Shown here: positions 51,094 through 63,750 of the stretch, piece by piece
Position numbering within the stretch: position 1 is the stretch's first letter
How the letters are laid out: each line of letters starts with the position of its first letter
NCBI GenBank assembly: GCA_030562195.1
Contig: CM060199.1
Span: 21,286,338 to 21,350,337 of the forward strand
Direction of reading: 5' to 3'
From: Nipponacmea schrenckii
Taxonomy: Eukaryota; Mollusca; Gastropoda; Lottiidae
DNA: 64,000 nucleotides
The notes under the pieces: model-generated
What the model was told of the DNA's origin: nothing
Seen by the model: only the letters and a program-made list of their open reading frames with translations
The model's database searches: none
Translations under genes and position numbers: made by a program

Positions 51094-53243
51094 TTACAAA
51101 ACATTGATCTTTATTGTACTTTTGTCCACAAAATATAATCAGCAGTTGTCAAACACAACATCCTATCCAGAACATGGGCTTTGATATGGTCTTATTCACC
51201 TGTATTAAACTATTAACAGTACACTTAGTTTTGTATGAGAACAAAGCTGTAATGAGTGATCTGATTTGATTGGCTTGCATTTCCTGGAAAGATTTTATAA
51301 CTTATTTTGATTGGACAATTTTTAGATATGAATACATAATTTCCCTCACTTGTATAATTTCTACACAGACGGCAATGAGCACTGTGGTACTGATTTGAAA
51401 TCAAGAATTCAAAATTTAATTTTCCAGGCTGAAAGATTTATTGTGACTTTGGAATAGATTTAAAAATACTTCAAATCCTAAATATTTACAAAACATGTGA
51501 TCTAACATGCTTTTAGCGATTGTTACATAAAAGCCACTGGTGTGAAATAAAATTGCTTATTGATATTGAGTTTTAGATCTGAAAGATATTTAGCAGTGTA
51601 ATATTTGGAAATTGGAAATACCGCTTATTGAATTCCAATATTTTTCTTCACTGTGACAAGCTTTTAGTCAAACAAACATTATTTACAATTTTCAAACATG
51701 TAAACTTTGTTCTTCTCATGTTGGAAATAATTATATCCTCCAGCTAGTCTAGAGGTCTGCTCTTGTTTTAGTATCCAAGACCTTTACTTACTTTCCTCAA
51801 CAAGTTCTTGCAATGCCAAAGAATTATTCACCTTCAGGCAATTGCACTTGTTTCCCAACTGTGATCATGTGATTTATTCATGACATGAAGCCTTCTATAT
51901 AGGTAAATTGATTATGGAAATTTCCCATGATATACCTTATTTAAAAATTTAGATGTTAAGTTAGAGAATGGAAATGCAACATCTTATGACAAAGCAAGTC
52001 ACGCTACTTTTGGAAAAAGAATTGACTGCTTTTTTCACATACATGTACAATTATATATATAGCTCTTTCATTGAAATAACATACACAAACAGTTCACAAC
52101 TATTTTGGATCACTTCCTTGACTTAAAGAGTCGTATTTTAAAATGTCTATTTTTTTTCAACAAAGCCTTTAAATTACATTTAATGCCATTTCTAAGCTTG
52201 TAAATATGATTTGAAGTAAACTTAAAGAATTTTTATCAATTTGTTACCATGGGACGCTATTGTCATTCATCCACTTTCAGTTATATTACTTGGGAGTTTT
52301 TAAGTTCGAAGTGGTAATTAGGTTGATATCGAGACGGAACATAGTGGTGAACAATGTTTGTGTATTATTTCTATGCGAGAACCATACCATAGTTTTATAT
52401 GCTATATTCAATAAAACTAAAGGATTTCTTTTCAGATGATGACATGTAGATTTCATGACACTAGTTTAGACATTTTCTCATAAAAATGCTGAAGGTAAAC
52501 TAACAAGGAGAAAGTTGGTCCTTCAACCTTTGTTATTACCCCTTTCAAGATAATGAAAAATTGAACTCTAAAAGAAATGGTTTATTTGGTACCTGTATGT
52601 CTTAAAGAATAAGCCTGAGAGAAAAATGGTTAGAAAGAACAGATATAAAAGCACATTTAACCTGTTTGTCCTTCAAGCCATTTAATGGCTTCTGCAGTCA
52701 CACCTTATTTCCAATTCAAAGATTCCAGCTATTGACTTTGTGCTTTATAAAGTCATGCATTCATCAATGATTACTGAGAATAAATCTGACAGTATTGATG
52801 GGTGGATTGAGTCATTGTTTTCTCTTCCATCTTCAATTTAATCTTCTATTCTTTCTCAATTACTCTCATTGTTTTCCCTTCCAGTTGTCATGTACATTTA
52901 GATTGAACAGCTTTGTGGAGATCAAACACACTAGACATGAATCTTGATGGAAATTGCGTTCTTACCAAAGAAAATTGATACTATAATTAAAGGATGTATG
53001 TGAAGAGTAGAACAACAAAACTTAATTCCGTCATGCAATAACACAAGTATTCTGGTAATTACCATATATACTAAAAGTTAAAAAAGTAGCTTGAAAAGAA
53101 AATCGGCAGTATGATAGAATTATTTTGTCTATCAAAAGACTATCATTAGAGATTTTAAGAAAAGCCTAAAAAAATCACAATTTATTAACTTAACATTCTG
53201 ATGTATCAAATAAAAATACCAACATAAGCCACAAATTATACTT

Positions 53244-53548
53244 TTAATGGCATAATAGGTCTTAGAATGAACATAAATTTTAAACTTGGCCAATAAGAGC
53301 TCTATTTATCAGTAAATATACCTGCTTCAATTAATAACATACAAAAGATAAAAAAAATGTCCAAAACACTAAGTAATTATCCATAAAAATGCATTTGATT
53401 TATGAAAAACGCTTAATAAATTGATTTTCAAGATTTTAAGAGATTCTGTTACTTTACACCAGATAAGTTCCCTGATGAATATACACTCATATTGACCTTC
53501 CTTGAGAACTAAAATTTATGTTAATGCTAAGACCTATTATCCCTTTAA
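53244..53548. mobile_element. TTAA-MITE family, third copy
   Basis: The element (53248-53544, 297 bp) is flanked by TTAA at 53244-53247 and 53545-53548. The left end has ATAATAGGTCTTAG and the right end CTAAGACCTATTATCCCT. The inverted repeats extend to about 33 bases with a few mismatches. The body matches the 39696 copy (AAATATACCTGCT, TAATTATCCA, GATTCTGTTACTTTA). Confidence 0.88.
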
Positions 53549-55181
53549 GTGTTGAGCCTTATCATCTGATAAAGCATGCAAATATATCAATGACCGACTA
53601 ACCTGTAAAGTATATTATTTTACTTGCTAGATGCTTTTAATAGAACAAGAGCAAATAATAGATTCTGATTATGTCTGAGTGAATTTCACTTTGAGATTCC
53701 TAGTATAATATCATTTTACAGTCTTTAGCACATGGTGAATGTTATAGTTTTACTGGTCTGGCTTTGTTTTAATAATAGTAATCAATGTTTCATTATTTAA
53801 CTGGCTCCAAACTGTCTGCTTTGAATTAAATTAACATGCATATATTAATTTGTTTTATCACAGTAAATCTGAAACATTCCTGAACCATTTTGATGAAATT
53901 CAATTAAGTGAGAATTTCCATGATCAGTTTTATCATGGTATATCTATCTGTCTAATGAAAATGGTGTTACTCACTCAGAAATTGCTTCCAGATCTGGAAA
54001 AACTTCTCCCATTCCTTGCATAGTGTTCAAAGATGTGTACATACATGTAAGTTATAGTGTGAACCAATATGGGAATATATTGCTGTTATAGAAATAATTA
54101 AATAATTGGTGCTTTTAAAATAAAACTTTCATTTGAAAAAGCTATATGATTTATGATACAAGCTTAGAATAGAACTGTCTCAAGCATATTAAGATCAGAG
54201 CATAAAAATATAACAAAAAAATAGGTTTGTCTACTTGTCAATAATTCACTCATAAAGATCAGATGACAGGACAGTAAGAATGGCATGACCCATAATGTTA
54301 GATAATTCTGTATTATGATGAAAGCCAATGATGAGAGTCAACAGAAAAGTTTTAATGTCATTATTTCCCTGTTGCCACTCTGTGTACAATTTTTCTAATG
54401 ATTAGAAACACTTTTCTAGAATTTTCAACCTAAATTTTGTGGCTGAAAGTCATTGTCTGTAAATAACAAATTTTGTGCACTCATGTTTTATATTTTTGTC
54501 AATGCAAAGACATTTTAAGCCTAACAATACTATTCTGAAGCTGTTTTTCCAATTATCATAGAAATGATTGAAATTTTTCTACATTGCTCAGACAATAGAC
54601 TATCTCTTGAAATTTTTAGTTTGACTAAGTAACAATGTGAGTTTGAAAGATATTTCTTAAAAACTCTACAGATTTCACAAAGTTCTATGTTTGATTAAAT
54701 TCTGTACAATAATAATGTGACATTGTCTAGAGAATTTAGAAACCTTGGAGTGAAACAAGTCAATTACTGTAGTATAATTTGATTCTTCTGCTAATCTGGC
54801 TATCTATCAGATATTCAGTGGTCACTGGTCAATTCTCATAGCCATAGATAAAAGATAAAATCTCTTCCTGGACTGAGTTCCGGTATGTATACTACGTGAA
54901 GTGAATTGACATTGATTTAGAAAGTAACAGACATATTATCAATATTCAGCATTATAATCAAACTACCTGATAAGTAAATATTTAAAAGTCTGTAAAGGAG
55001 AAGTTAGACATTAATCAAATATATTTTCAAAATGGACCGAATTTTCAGAAACTGCATGATTTATGTCTTGAAGGTTTTGTTCAAATACCTAAAAGGGAAT
55101 TATAGAACAAGATACGCCCTGATATTGCAATTCACTTTGCTCCAAACCTAAATAATTCTTCAGATTTTTTAGTGGAAGCGT

Positions 55182-55627
55182 TATATGACCACATGGATAT
55201 ATGATCATTAATTGCTGTGTCCTGACTGTCCATACACATTTCTTGTGGACAATATAGAGTATGTTGATGAGATCTCATTTGCAAATTTGTTACATGTATT
55301 CAAATGAACTGCTTTGGAATTGTTGACCTTAGGTTGATAGTAAAAACTTGTCAATTTTGGCTTGTAGATATGATAGAGGCTACAACATTTTTTCCGATCT
55401 ACAGGAAATTTGGTTTGAAATATATTTCTGTTGATGATATATCAGTTAAGGAAATATTTGTATCAATTTTTTGAACATTACATATATCATACAGTGTTTA
55501 TCCAATTTTGATGAAATTTTTATGATAACTATAAATTCTTTATGAAGATCTGAAATAAGAAAATTGTATTTAGTCAATAAAAACTCATAATATGACAGCT
55601 GTCTTCTTGCCTGGCAAGCTATCTTTT
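55182..55627 (+). mobile_element. pearl/Helentron-like element
   Basis: A diverged 5' end (TATATGACCACATGGATATA) is followed by TGTCCTGACTGTCC and a TTGTGGACAATATAGAG unit. The 3' end is CTTGCCTGGCAAGCTATCTT. The GTGGGCGTA word is not preserved. It is the most diverged of the bounded copies. Confidence 0.6.
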
Positions 55628-58600
55628 ATTTCATGGTTATTTAAAACACTACAGGTTCATAATGAGATTAAAGAATATAGCACACAGACTCAATCAACAA
55701 TATTAGGAATAGAAAGACTATCACAATATGCTAAAATGAAAACAATGTAGGTAATTAAGGATTGTGTACTATATAGCAGATGGTATTAATAATCATCTAC
55801 CATGCTTTATTAAAAGTTAGGTGGAAGAAAATGATTTAATAATATTGATAATAATGGAGTGCAGGTAATACTAATCTCTAGTGGTGATCATTATCATTCT
55901 TCAACTGATATTAATACTCTCGAAGGAGTTGACCTATTCTTGTTGGTACAAATTCCATTGGTTGAAGGACCAAGTAACATCATGTTACTGCCTGGTTGTG
56001 TTATTAAGAAATTTTTTAATAACTTCTGCTGGATGATATGATATACAGAATACATTGTTTTGTGTTTTTAACATTAACATGTCCTTCAAACTGCACAAAT
56101 TCTGAAACAATAATGTTAATAAACTATTGAAATTGGACTTACTAACTGAACTGCTTGTGTTTATGTTTTGATAAAACCCAGATGAGCATATTATGTTTTA
56201 ACCATAGAAAAATATTTTTTTTAAAAAGGCACATAAGTTTTAAATTGTTGATATGATTGGTACAATTTATAACGAAAATAAACCTACTAGGAGCTTTCCA
56301 GTCTACTTGAGTATATTCAAGGCTGTATTTGGTTATCTTATCAATCTAGTAACACTGTCATTTTCTCGCATTGGACAACCTGCAATATTAATTACCATAG
56401 TTCTCACTTGGAAATAATAAACAACAAAATGGGATGGATTTGTACACTTGATTCAAATTTAACTAGCTATAAGCTTATATACATAAATAATTCTAAAACT
56501 GATAAATAGAATAAAAATACTGTGTATTTGAATTGTTGTCATTTGTAAAAAATGTTTGCCAGTATTTAGCTAATTTGTTCTTTCTAAGTTTGCAGTTGCC
56601 TGATCTTTATAAGAACAGACTGCATTGATTTGTCAAACTGGATCTGGTAAAGAAAGCTTATAAATACACCTGATGATAAAGAATATTAAAACTGTAAATG
56701 TTAACACCATCACAGACATTGTATCTTGATTAATTTATTTCAAAAATCTTGACTCTTGAATCTTAATATTAATGGATCTTTCATGAGATTTTTTATTTTT
56801 TATAAATTGTGGATTGTACTCTTTTGGGATTTGAGATGAGTTGCTAGTAGGCATATGGTTGACATTACTAAAGGAATGACTTTTGAAAAAGTTCTTGTCC
56901 CATGTGATGGCAAGCATGATTGAGGAATATTTTTAGAAAAAAGAATTTTGTTTGTTTAATTATGTACTCTGCACTAAAGAGTTCTGAACTCTGTTCCAAC
57001 TTGAAAAATCTGTCGATTCCATAAATCCTGAACGTGCAGAGCCAACCAATCAAGAGGCCACATCTTGTCTTTTACTGAAAGTTGGCCTTTAAATGATCTT
57101 ACATTTGATTAGGTTTATTTTGGTTGCAAATGTGAAATAACTAGCCTAGCTATAGGTTTAATATATAATTAATATATCTATGCAGGTAGTCTATAATCAT
57201 AGCATGTACTTGTAATAAGTTAAGTGGTGTCTTTCAGTTAGTAGTGTAAGCTTGATATTGTTGGAGTATGTCCAATTCAGCAGTCTAATCTTTGAGGAAT
57301 TAGATCATGGATTGAATGTCTTTTGCCAAAATACCATACCTCATTATGAAATATCTACTTTTCACAGCATGCTAGGTCATTAGTCTGCATAACAATCTAT
57401 CTATAAATAAGTTTTTTCCTTTGCATCTCCACATGTTAACTCTTTGAACCTTGATATCAGTATTATATAGGACACAAACTTTTACTTGACAAAGCAGTGT
57501 ACTCAAGATTTGATCATTAATCTGAATATCTATAGATAAGATATATAATGCTATTACTTAATTGTTCTTTTTTCCCACAATTTTTTCTATTATGATTAAT
57601 ATTGGTAAAATAAACCTTGATAGTTAAAAATCGCATTGACTCAGTTTTGCCAGCACAGGGTTTACCAAAGCTTTTAAAGATACTTGAATTTTGTCATCAC
57701 AACTGAAGTTCATTTGGCATCTTATCAGTATGATCATTGCAATATTTATTTATATTCACAGTAAATAAAAGTGCTTAAAAATTGTTTAACTTCAGTGGAT
57801 TTTCTACGGGTTTGATAACTTGACATTTAACGGGCTACTTCCGTGTATCTGAATGGTTTCTGGTTTGAAGAGCTAGAAGATTGTGTTGACTAGAAAATTT
57901 ACCAGAAGATCAATAGTCTGACATTGATACTGTATCACTTTGACACATACTTGATTCTGTTGATATCCATTCCATTCTACAAGACTTTCATTTTAGGAAA
58001 TTTAGTTTGACAGGTCAGCAGCTTGTTTGACTATTTAAGTCTCTGCCTCGGATAAATGGTCTTGTTTTGCTGATTCATTAAACTTTTGATATGCCTCTCC
58101 GCTAAGGAGAAAGTCCTCCTATGATTTCTTGAAAATTATACAGATTTTAGTAAAAATTCAATTAACCGTTTTTATCAATAGTAAGTTGATCGGTCTGAAA
58201 ATTACGCTTGTCCCATACATTCCATACATTTTGTTTTGAATATTGAGTTAGTGTCCTACAGTCAACACAATGGACATACCAACTTATTGGCTTTGGCATT
58301 AGGTAATAGAAGAATAAAGAAAGGCAGAACATCAGCTTACAATTGGATTTAGCAGGGAGCTATATTTGTCCAAACCATTTTACTAGTAGAAATGCAAGAC
58401 CATGAGCTTTTATTTTGATTATAAACCTGCAAACAAGATACTGCACTGTGCATACTACCATATCACAGGTAGATTGTCTTTCCAAATTTGCATAATATGG
58501 AAGTTTATAACCATTATCCAAAGACTAGAAGAGAATTAACAGAAGCTACAGAGCTATTTATTTGACAGTACATGTACTTTGAGTACTTCTTATGTAGCTA

Positions 58601-59929
58601 GTTCAGAAGGCTTCGATGATAATTGCTTAATCTTGTGAAGAAGTTTTGTCACTAATAAAGCTTGAAATCAGTCTGATGTTTATGTGTATGATTATTATCA
58701 CCATGATTGGTATTTAATTCAACCAATTTAACCAGGCAATCTTAATGAATTCTTCTTGTTATCCTATTTATATAGAATCAATACAGTTTACAAAATATTA
58801 TCAGTAATTCAGTTGACTAGTGCTGGAAATGACCTTGTTTAGACAAGGTTGTTCTACTAACTGATAGCCATGGCAACCAAGCAAACAATCTACTAGCATT
58901 GTACTGTGATAAAACCAGGAATCAAATATCATAATTATATTAAATGATATTAGATTAGATATGCTTCAATAGATGAGTGATCATTATGTATATTACTTTC
59001 AATGCCTTGAATTGGTTAACATTTGTCTATTATAGGAATGAATGTTTTATTATATCATATTATACTGTTCCAATTAAAAATTCAACTATGGATTTGTCTG
59101 CTATGAGGGTAATCCAATGTTTCTCTTTGAATATGTAGTTCTCATTAGACAGTTCAATTGCTAAGAAGTAGAGGTATAGGAGTTAAGTGGATAGAAACCA
59201 TGAAATGAAATTGATTACTGGCTGGACAATTTTGAAGCTCATTTACTTGTATAGAAATAGGTTATTAAGTCTGAGGGTGAACATTTTTCAGAATTCCTTT
59301 GAAATAAAGCTGTTTAAACCTCAAGAATTATATCAATTGAAAATAATTACCAATATTTTTTATCCCCATTTATTATGCATGAAAATCTTTTTTTTTTAAA
59401 AGTTAGATTCTATAGACTTCACTTGAAATCAAAAGGTTTATGTTTGGCCAAGTATGTTAAAGATTATAGATCTTTGGAACAATGTCTTGTGAAAAAATGT
59501 ATTCCTTCAGTATGAGGAGAAGAATGTAGAAATGATGTCACTGTGTATGCAACAATAGTTTGCTGATTTGTTAATATGAAAATGATCGTGCGTTCTTTCT
59601 AGGTTGAAAATTGTCGAGTTTAATAGATACAACAAATTACTTATAGAATTTGACAAGAAGCCAAATAACCACAAGATGAAAATAGCTAGAACATAGTATT
59701 TTTATGATGATTCTTGTCATATATTGGGATCGTGATAGATATATAATGACAATCACTAAAGATTTTGGAAAACTGTCAAAAACTTATTATCTTATGCTTC
59801 TTTCCATGAAATCTTACTGCTTTTTATAACAGAATTGGAAAAAAATATTTTGAAGTATTGTCTCACATGCTGTTTGATATGATTTCAGGAAAGAAAGATA
59901 ATCATTTTTTCGATTAAATTGTTTGATTT

Positions 59930-59959
59930 TATATTGTTTTTTGTTTTTTTCAGGTAATG
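59930..59959 (+). promoter_or_regulatory. Candidate zero-length (recursive) splice site
   Basis: A long T-rich tract ends in CAG at 59951-59953 and is immediately followed by GTAATG, juxtaposing an acceptor and a donor. It lies 92 bases before the predicted microexon. Using the sequence as an exon start gives a stop after nine codons and no usable donor in frame. The donor half departs from GTAAGT, so support is weak. Confidence 0.3.
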
Positions 59960-60045
59960 TGGTTTATTACGTGCAAATGTGAAGTTGTCCAAATACCTTT
60001 CCATTTTTTATGTAATACTAATTTCTAATTTAACTATAATTTCAG

Positions 60046-60063
60046 ATAAAAAGGGCAAAAAAG
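60046..60063 (+). CDS. NCX 18-bp microexon (predicted)
   Basis: An 18-base exon (ATAAAAAGGGCAAAAAAG) sits between TTTCAG (ending 60045) and GTTTGT (60064). The one base left by the preceding exon plus this exon gives DKKGKK and again leaves one base, so inclusion or skipping keeps the frame. Small phase-neutral cassette exons are a known feature of the NCX alternative splicing region right after the A/B exon, in the CBD2 loop. The peptide is lysine-rich, as expected of a surface loop. Evidence is frame and splice consensus only; with so short an exon a chance match is possible. Confidence 0.55.
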
Positions 60064-62486
60064 GTTTGTAGATTTAGGATGATTGAAAGCAAAGTCTTTT
60101 TGTGCACAGCAAGTATATTAACTTGGTGCATTTGATCTTATACAGAAGCTTGAAGAACCTATGTCTATCCAGAATCAATCTTGATAACTAATTAACTTAC
60201 TCTCTGTGACTAAAGAATCACTTTCTAACATGTTTAATCAAATTATGCAGCATGTCTTACTATATAAGCTATCAACAACCTTCAGTATTAACACATTCAA
60301 TAATTAGAGACATTTTTCGGGGAAAACTAAGAATGTTTAAAAAAAATTTCGCCTGACTTGTTTCTCATCTTCTAGAAGTTTTTTCTTTTTTTATGAATTT
60401 CAAAGCATTTTACTGGTATTTGATATTTTTATTGTGTTCATGAATTTATCATCAATTACAATTTTATGTTCTATTATTTAATTGTCTACATTTCCTCTCT
60501 TTTGGTTTCTATATTTTTCTTTTGATTATCTGTTTAATTTGTTAATGATTTTTTTTTTATATGATTTTTACAACTTGATTCAGTTTAATTGAAGTCTTTT
60601 TTTGTTTATGAAGCTGACCATCTTAGAATGGTCAAGTTCAACTTTGCCAAATAGGTGCTGAAGCACCATTCATTTATATTACAATTATTAAAAGTTTGGT
60701 TTTGATTTCCATATAGCCATGTTTTCATCTACCAGTAGTTGTTCCTGAATGACAGTTGGAGAAATATTTAGTCCATTTAGATTTAAAGACATAGTTATTT
60801 AATTTCTTTTCTTTAGCTACTGAAGCTACATTATAGCTACAAAATACAGCTATCACTTTATTATAAGCCTGTAATCAAGAGATATTTTGACTGTATATTC
60901 ATAATTGCTTCATTCATTTGACCAATCACACCTTTAGTCCTTGTTAGTTAAACATATCAGTTATTAATTGTCCACAGCTCACAGTTGCAATTGAAGCCTG
61001 AAGTCCATATGTCTTCAGAATTGTATGAGTTTGTTAGTTAAAACGATGAATCATCAATTCTTCTGATATATAGCAAAGGCATAAAAATAGAAAATAAAAT
61101 TCTTGGTATGAGGTATTTGACTGAATTATGTCATTTTCATGCATTTCTGCTACCTGTACTTACATATATATATTCAAACCCTGAAAACGGCGAACCATTG
61201 CCTATAAGTCTTAAATATAAATAAACGATTTACTTTTTTTTGTAGTAAAATTGTGTAGATTATCTTATATGGACAAAAATTTGAGGATTTATCATGACTG
61301 CCATATGACTATGTAGGGCCTATTGTCTTTTAATGAGGTGATATTACTTAATGATATAAATTCCAACACTGTAAACAGGGTATATTACAGAGCCTTACAA
61401 CCTACTTTATACTCTGTTTGTAGGAGTTGTTTTCTGTGATATCATATCTAGGTTAAAAGCTTTGTATAGCACAAAAAATCGATTGAAAACTATTAACATT
61501 CTGCATTTAATATTATTTAGTCACCAATAAACAGCTTTAAATGGTGACAAATTCCTACTGACCTTTTCAGTAATTGAATAACAACCCTATATGTCAGAAT
61601 ATTTAACTAAGTAAGTCTTTGTAAACAGTTCAATAGTAATGTAATCACTTCATTAAAAGTCACTAAGTTTGATGATGAAATGATATTCTCAATCACGTTC
61701 AATATATGATTTGTTATCAAACACCAGATTGTTTTTTTGATCTATAACCAAAGAAAAATACATGTTGACTTTCTATTGCTGTATCTTCAAAGTTTTCAAG
61801 ATATATCAATATGACAATTTTTTTGGGATGAATTTCGGAATTATTTCACAAAAAATAATATTTGGCTCTTAAGGGTTGTAAAATAACAGAACAACTAAGC
61901 AATATAAGAAGTAATAACGAGCTATTTAAGGCAACAGTGCAGCTAAATGTGATCCAAATTTCTATTTAGATACACCACCATCTTGTTATTTTATAACATT
62001 ATTGTGGTCTAGTAGTGTAATGGTTACAAATTCTCCTGCAGGAGCCGCATTATTTCCAGTTAAGTCTTTATAGGATTGGGTCTCAGAAAGCACAGGCATA
62101 GGGAAAATCGGAATATTAAACATAAAAAAGACTAGAAAACTTAACAATTCCTTTTAGTTATTGAAAAGGACTAATAAGCCTGCAGTTATGAAATTCAGGT
62201 AAAAATTCCAAAGGCAAAAAGGAATTTCCAAGGCATGGTTAATGCTAGTTGAAAACTATACCCTCTCATGTCAATTAAACACATGGAAATAGAGAGAAAA
62301 TATTGAATAAAAAATCAAATTCCATAATAAAAGAAAGAAAAATAAAATAGGACCCAAAATATCAACATTTGCGGCCATAATTTAATGCCTGTTTTGACTA
62401 CTGCCTTGCTTGTTCCAGATATCTGACCAAAAAAAGAACCGTAACCGTCAAATTGTGCAAAAAGAGAGATATTTCAAGAGCAAAGG
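60064..62486 (+). other. Intronic sequence after the microexon
   Basis: No exon of the remaining exchanger (CBD2 end, alpha-2 repeat) was recognised. A stretch near 61988-62035 (TGGTCTAGTAGTGTAATGG) resembles a tRNA box A but has no matching box B or acceptor stem and is not called as a tRNA. Confidence 0.6.
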
Positions 62487-63040
62487 TCTGTCTGTCTGTC
62501 TGTCTACAATTGTTGTGGACACGATAGGGAGCTGGTTTCATGATGGATTTTGACGAAACTCGGTGTGAGTCTTTGTAATCACCTAAAGATTTACTGTATT
62601 AAAAATCAGACCAATTAAAAAATATTTTTTGAGTTATTGCCCTTGTTTTTTAATTCTTTGTGGACACGATAAAAAGCTGGATTCTTGATGGATTTTGACA
62701 AAATTTGGTGTGAATGTTTCTAACCACTCAAGGATAAACCCAATTGAAATTAGAACTAATTTAAAATTATTTACAATGATTTATTGCCCTTGTTCTTGAA
62801 TTCTTTGTGTCACGATAGAGAGATGGTTTCTTGATGGATTTTGACAAAACTAGTCTTTTGTAATTACCCAAGGATGAACGATACTGAAAATCAGACCAAT
62901 CATTAATGAATTATCGCTGTGTTCTTGAATACTTTGTGGACACAATAGATAGCTGGTTTTCTTGATGGAATTTGGTGAAACTAATCACCAAAGGATGACC
63001 TGCGATTATGGCTGTGATTATAAATGTGGGCGTATTACGA
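62487..63040 (+). mobile_element. pearl/Helentron-like element
   Basis: A CTGT microsatellite at 62487-62504 is followed by four internal units marked by a GTGGACACGATA-type word (62514, 62651, 62807 in diverged form, 62937). Each contains GATGGATTTTGAC-like and CACCCAAGGATGA-like words. The right end reads ATAAATGTGGGCGTATTACG, as at 16742. The 5' hairpin is missing. Confidence 0.75.
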
Positions 63041-63568
63041 TTTCATTTAATTTTATTCAAAATCAATTTAATCTATTTCGGAATCGTATTTGTCACTGAC
63101 AACACTACATGAACACAATTTTATGTCACATATCTGAACTCATAACGTTTGATCTGGCACACACATATCTCTGTGGTGTTAAAAAATTAATTAGTTGTCT
63201 GTACATAAACTTTATAAATCTTGAGATGAAAGTGAACCAGATTATTATTTGTGAAATTGGATCTGACAGGGTAATTTAAAGTCAAATGATATAATTCATG
63301 GCAATGTCATTGTGCTTCAATAATGAAATAATGTTACTTTTATAATGAAATCTATCTAGTTAGTAGAAATTAATAACTTTATCTTATATCCAATAGACTT
63401 TTTGAAACTACTTTTTTTTTACAAGGATAATAACTTAGGTTCACAAGTCTACCTTGACAGGGATCCTTTCTACCAGCTGGTCCATGGCCAAACCTCTTGG
63501 CATTGATCTTTCCCAGATTTTCTGTACCCATTTTCAGCTACAGTACAGCAACTTTATAACTTATCTTT

Positions 63569-63750
63569 ATCTGCAGATCATCTGCAGATGGTCGGCAGAA
63601 CATTTGCCGACGAACTGGCGACCGTCTGCAGACGAACTGGCGACGAACTGGCGACGGTCGCCAGTTCGTCTGCAGACGGTCGCCAGTTCGTCGCCAGTTC
63701 GTCTGCAGACGGTCGCCACTTCGTCGCCAGTTCGTCGCCACTTCCAGAAA
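63569..63750. repeat. GC-rich island of self-complementary words
   Basis: About 180 bases are composed almost wholly of ATCTGCAGAT, GTCTGCAGAC, CGAACTGGCGAC and its reverse complement GTCGCCAGTTCG. A perfect 22-bp inverted repeat (63623-63644 with 63657-63678) surrounds a 12-base loop, and a smaller hairpin pairs GTCGGCA (63591) with TGCCGAC (63605). CTGCAG occurs five times. The composition contrasts sharply with the AT-rich surroundings. Overlapping open frames on both strands (63454-63794) come from this repetitive design and are not considered genes. Confidence 0.9.

Larger units (their letters stand above)
47046..60045 (+). other. Intron 3 of the NCX gene, about 13 kb
   Basis: It runs from the donor GTTAGT at 47046 to the acceptor TTTCAG ending at 60045 and is bounded on the right by the predicted microexon. 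Apart from the features listed separately I see AT-rich sequence without genes in 47046-49801, 50393-53243, 53549-55181 and 55628-59950. The longest open frame (50524-50919, 131 codons) has no recognisable domain and a T/A-run composition. Confidence 0.75.

Noticed and set aside
52438..52455. Possible alternative NCX exon beginning with GATGATGAC codons after TTTTCAG
   Set aside because: In the phase required by the upstream exon it reads D-D-D-M then a stop, with no suitable donor.
60814..60836. Possible exon after TTCTTTAG
   Set aside because: The required phase gives a stop after six codons and no donor is present.
61988..62060. Possible tRNA (box A-like TGGTCTAGTAGTGTAATGG)
   Set aside because: No box B at the expected distance and no acceptor-stem pairing; at best a decayed SINE head.
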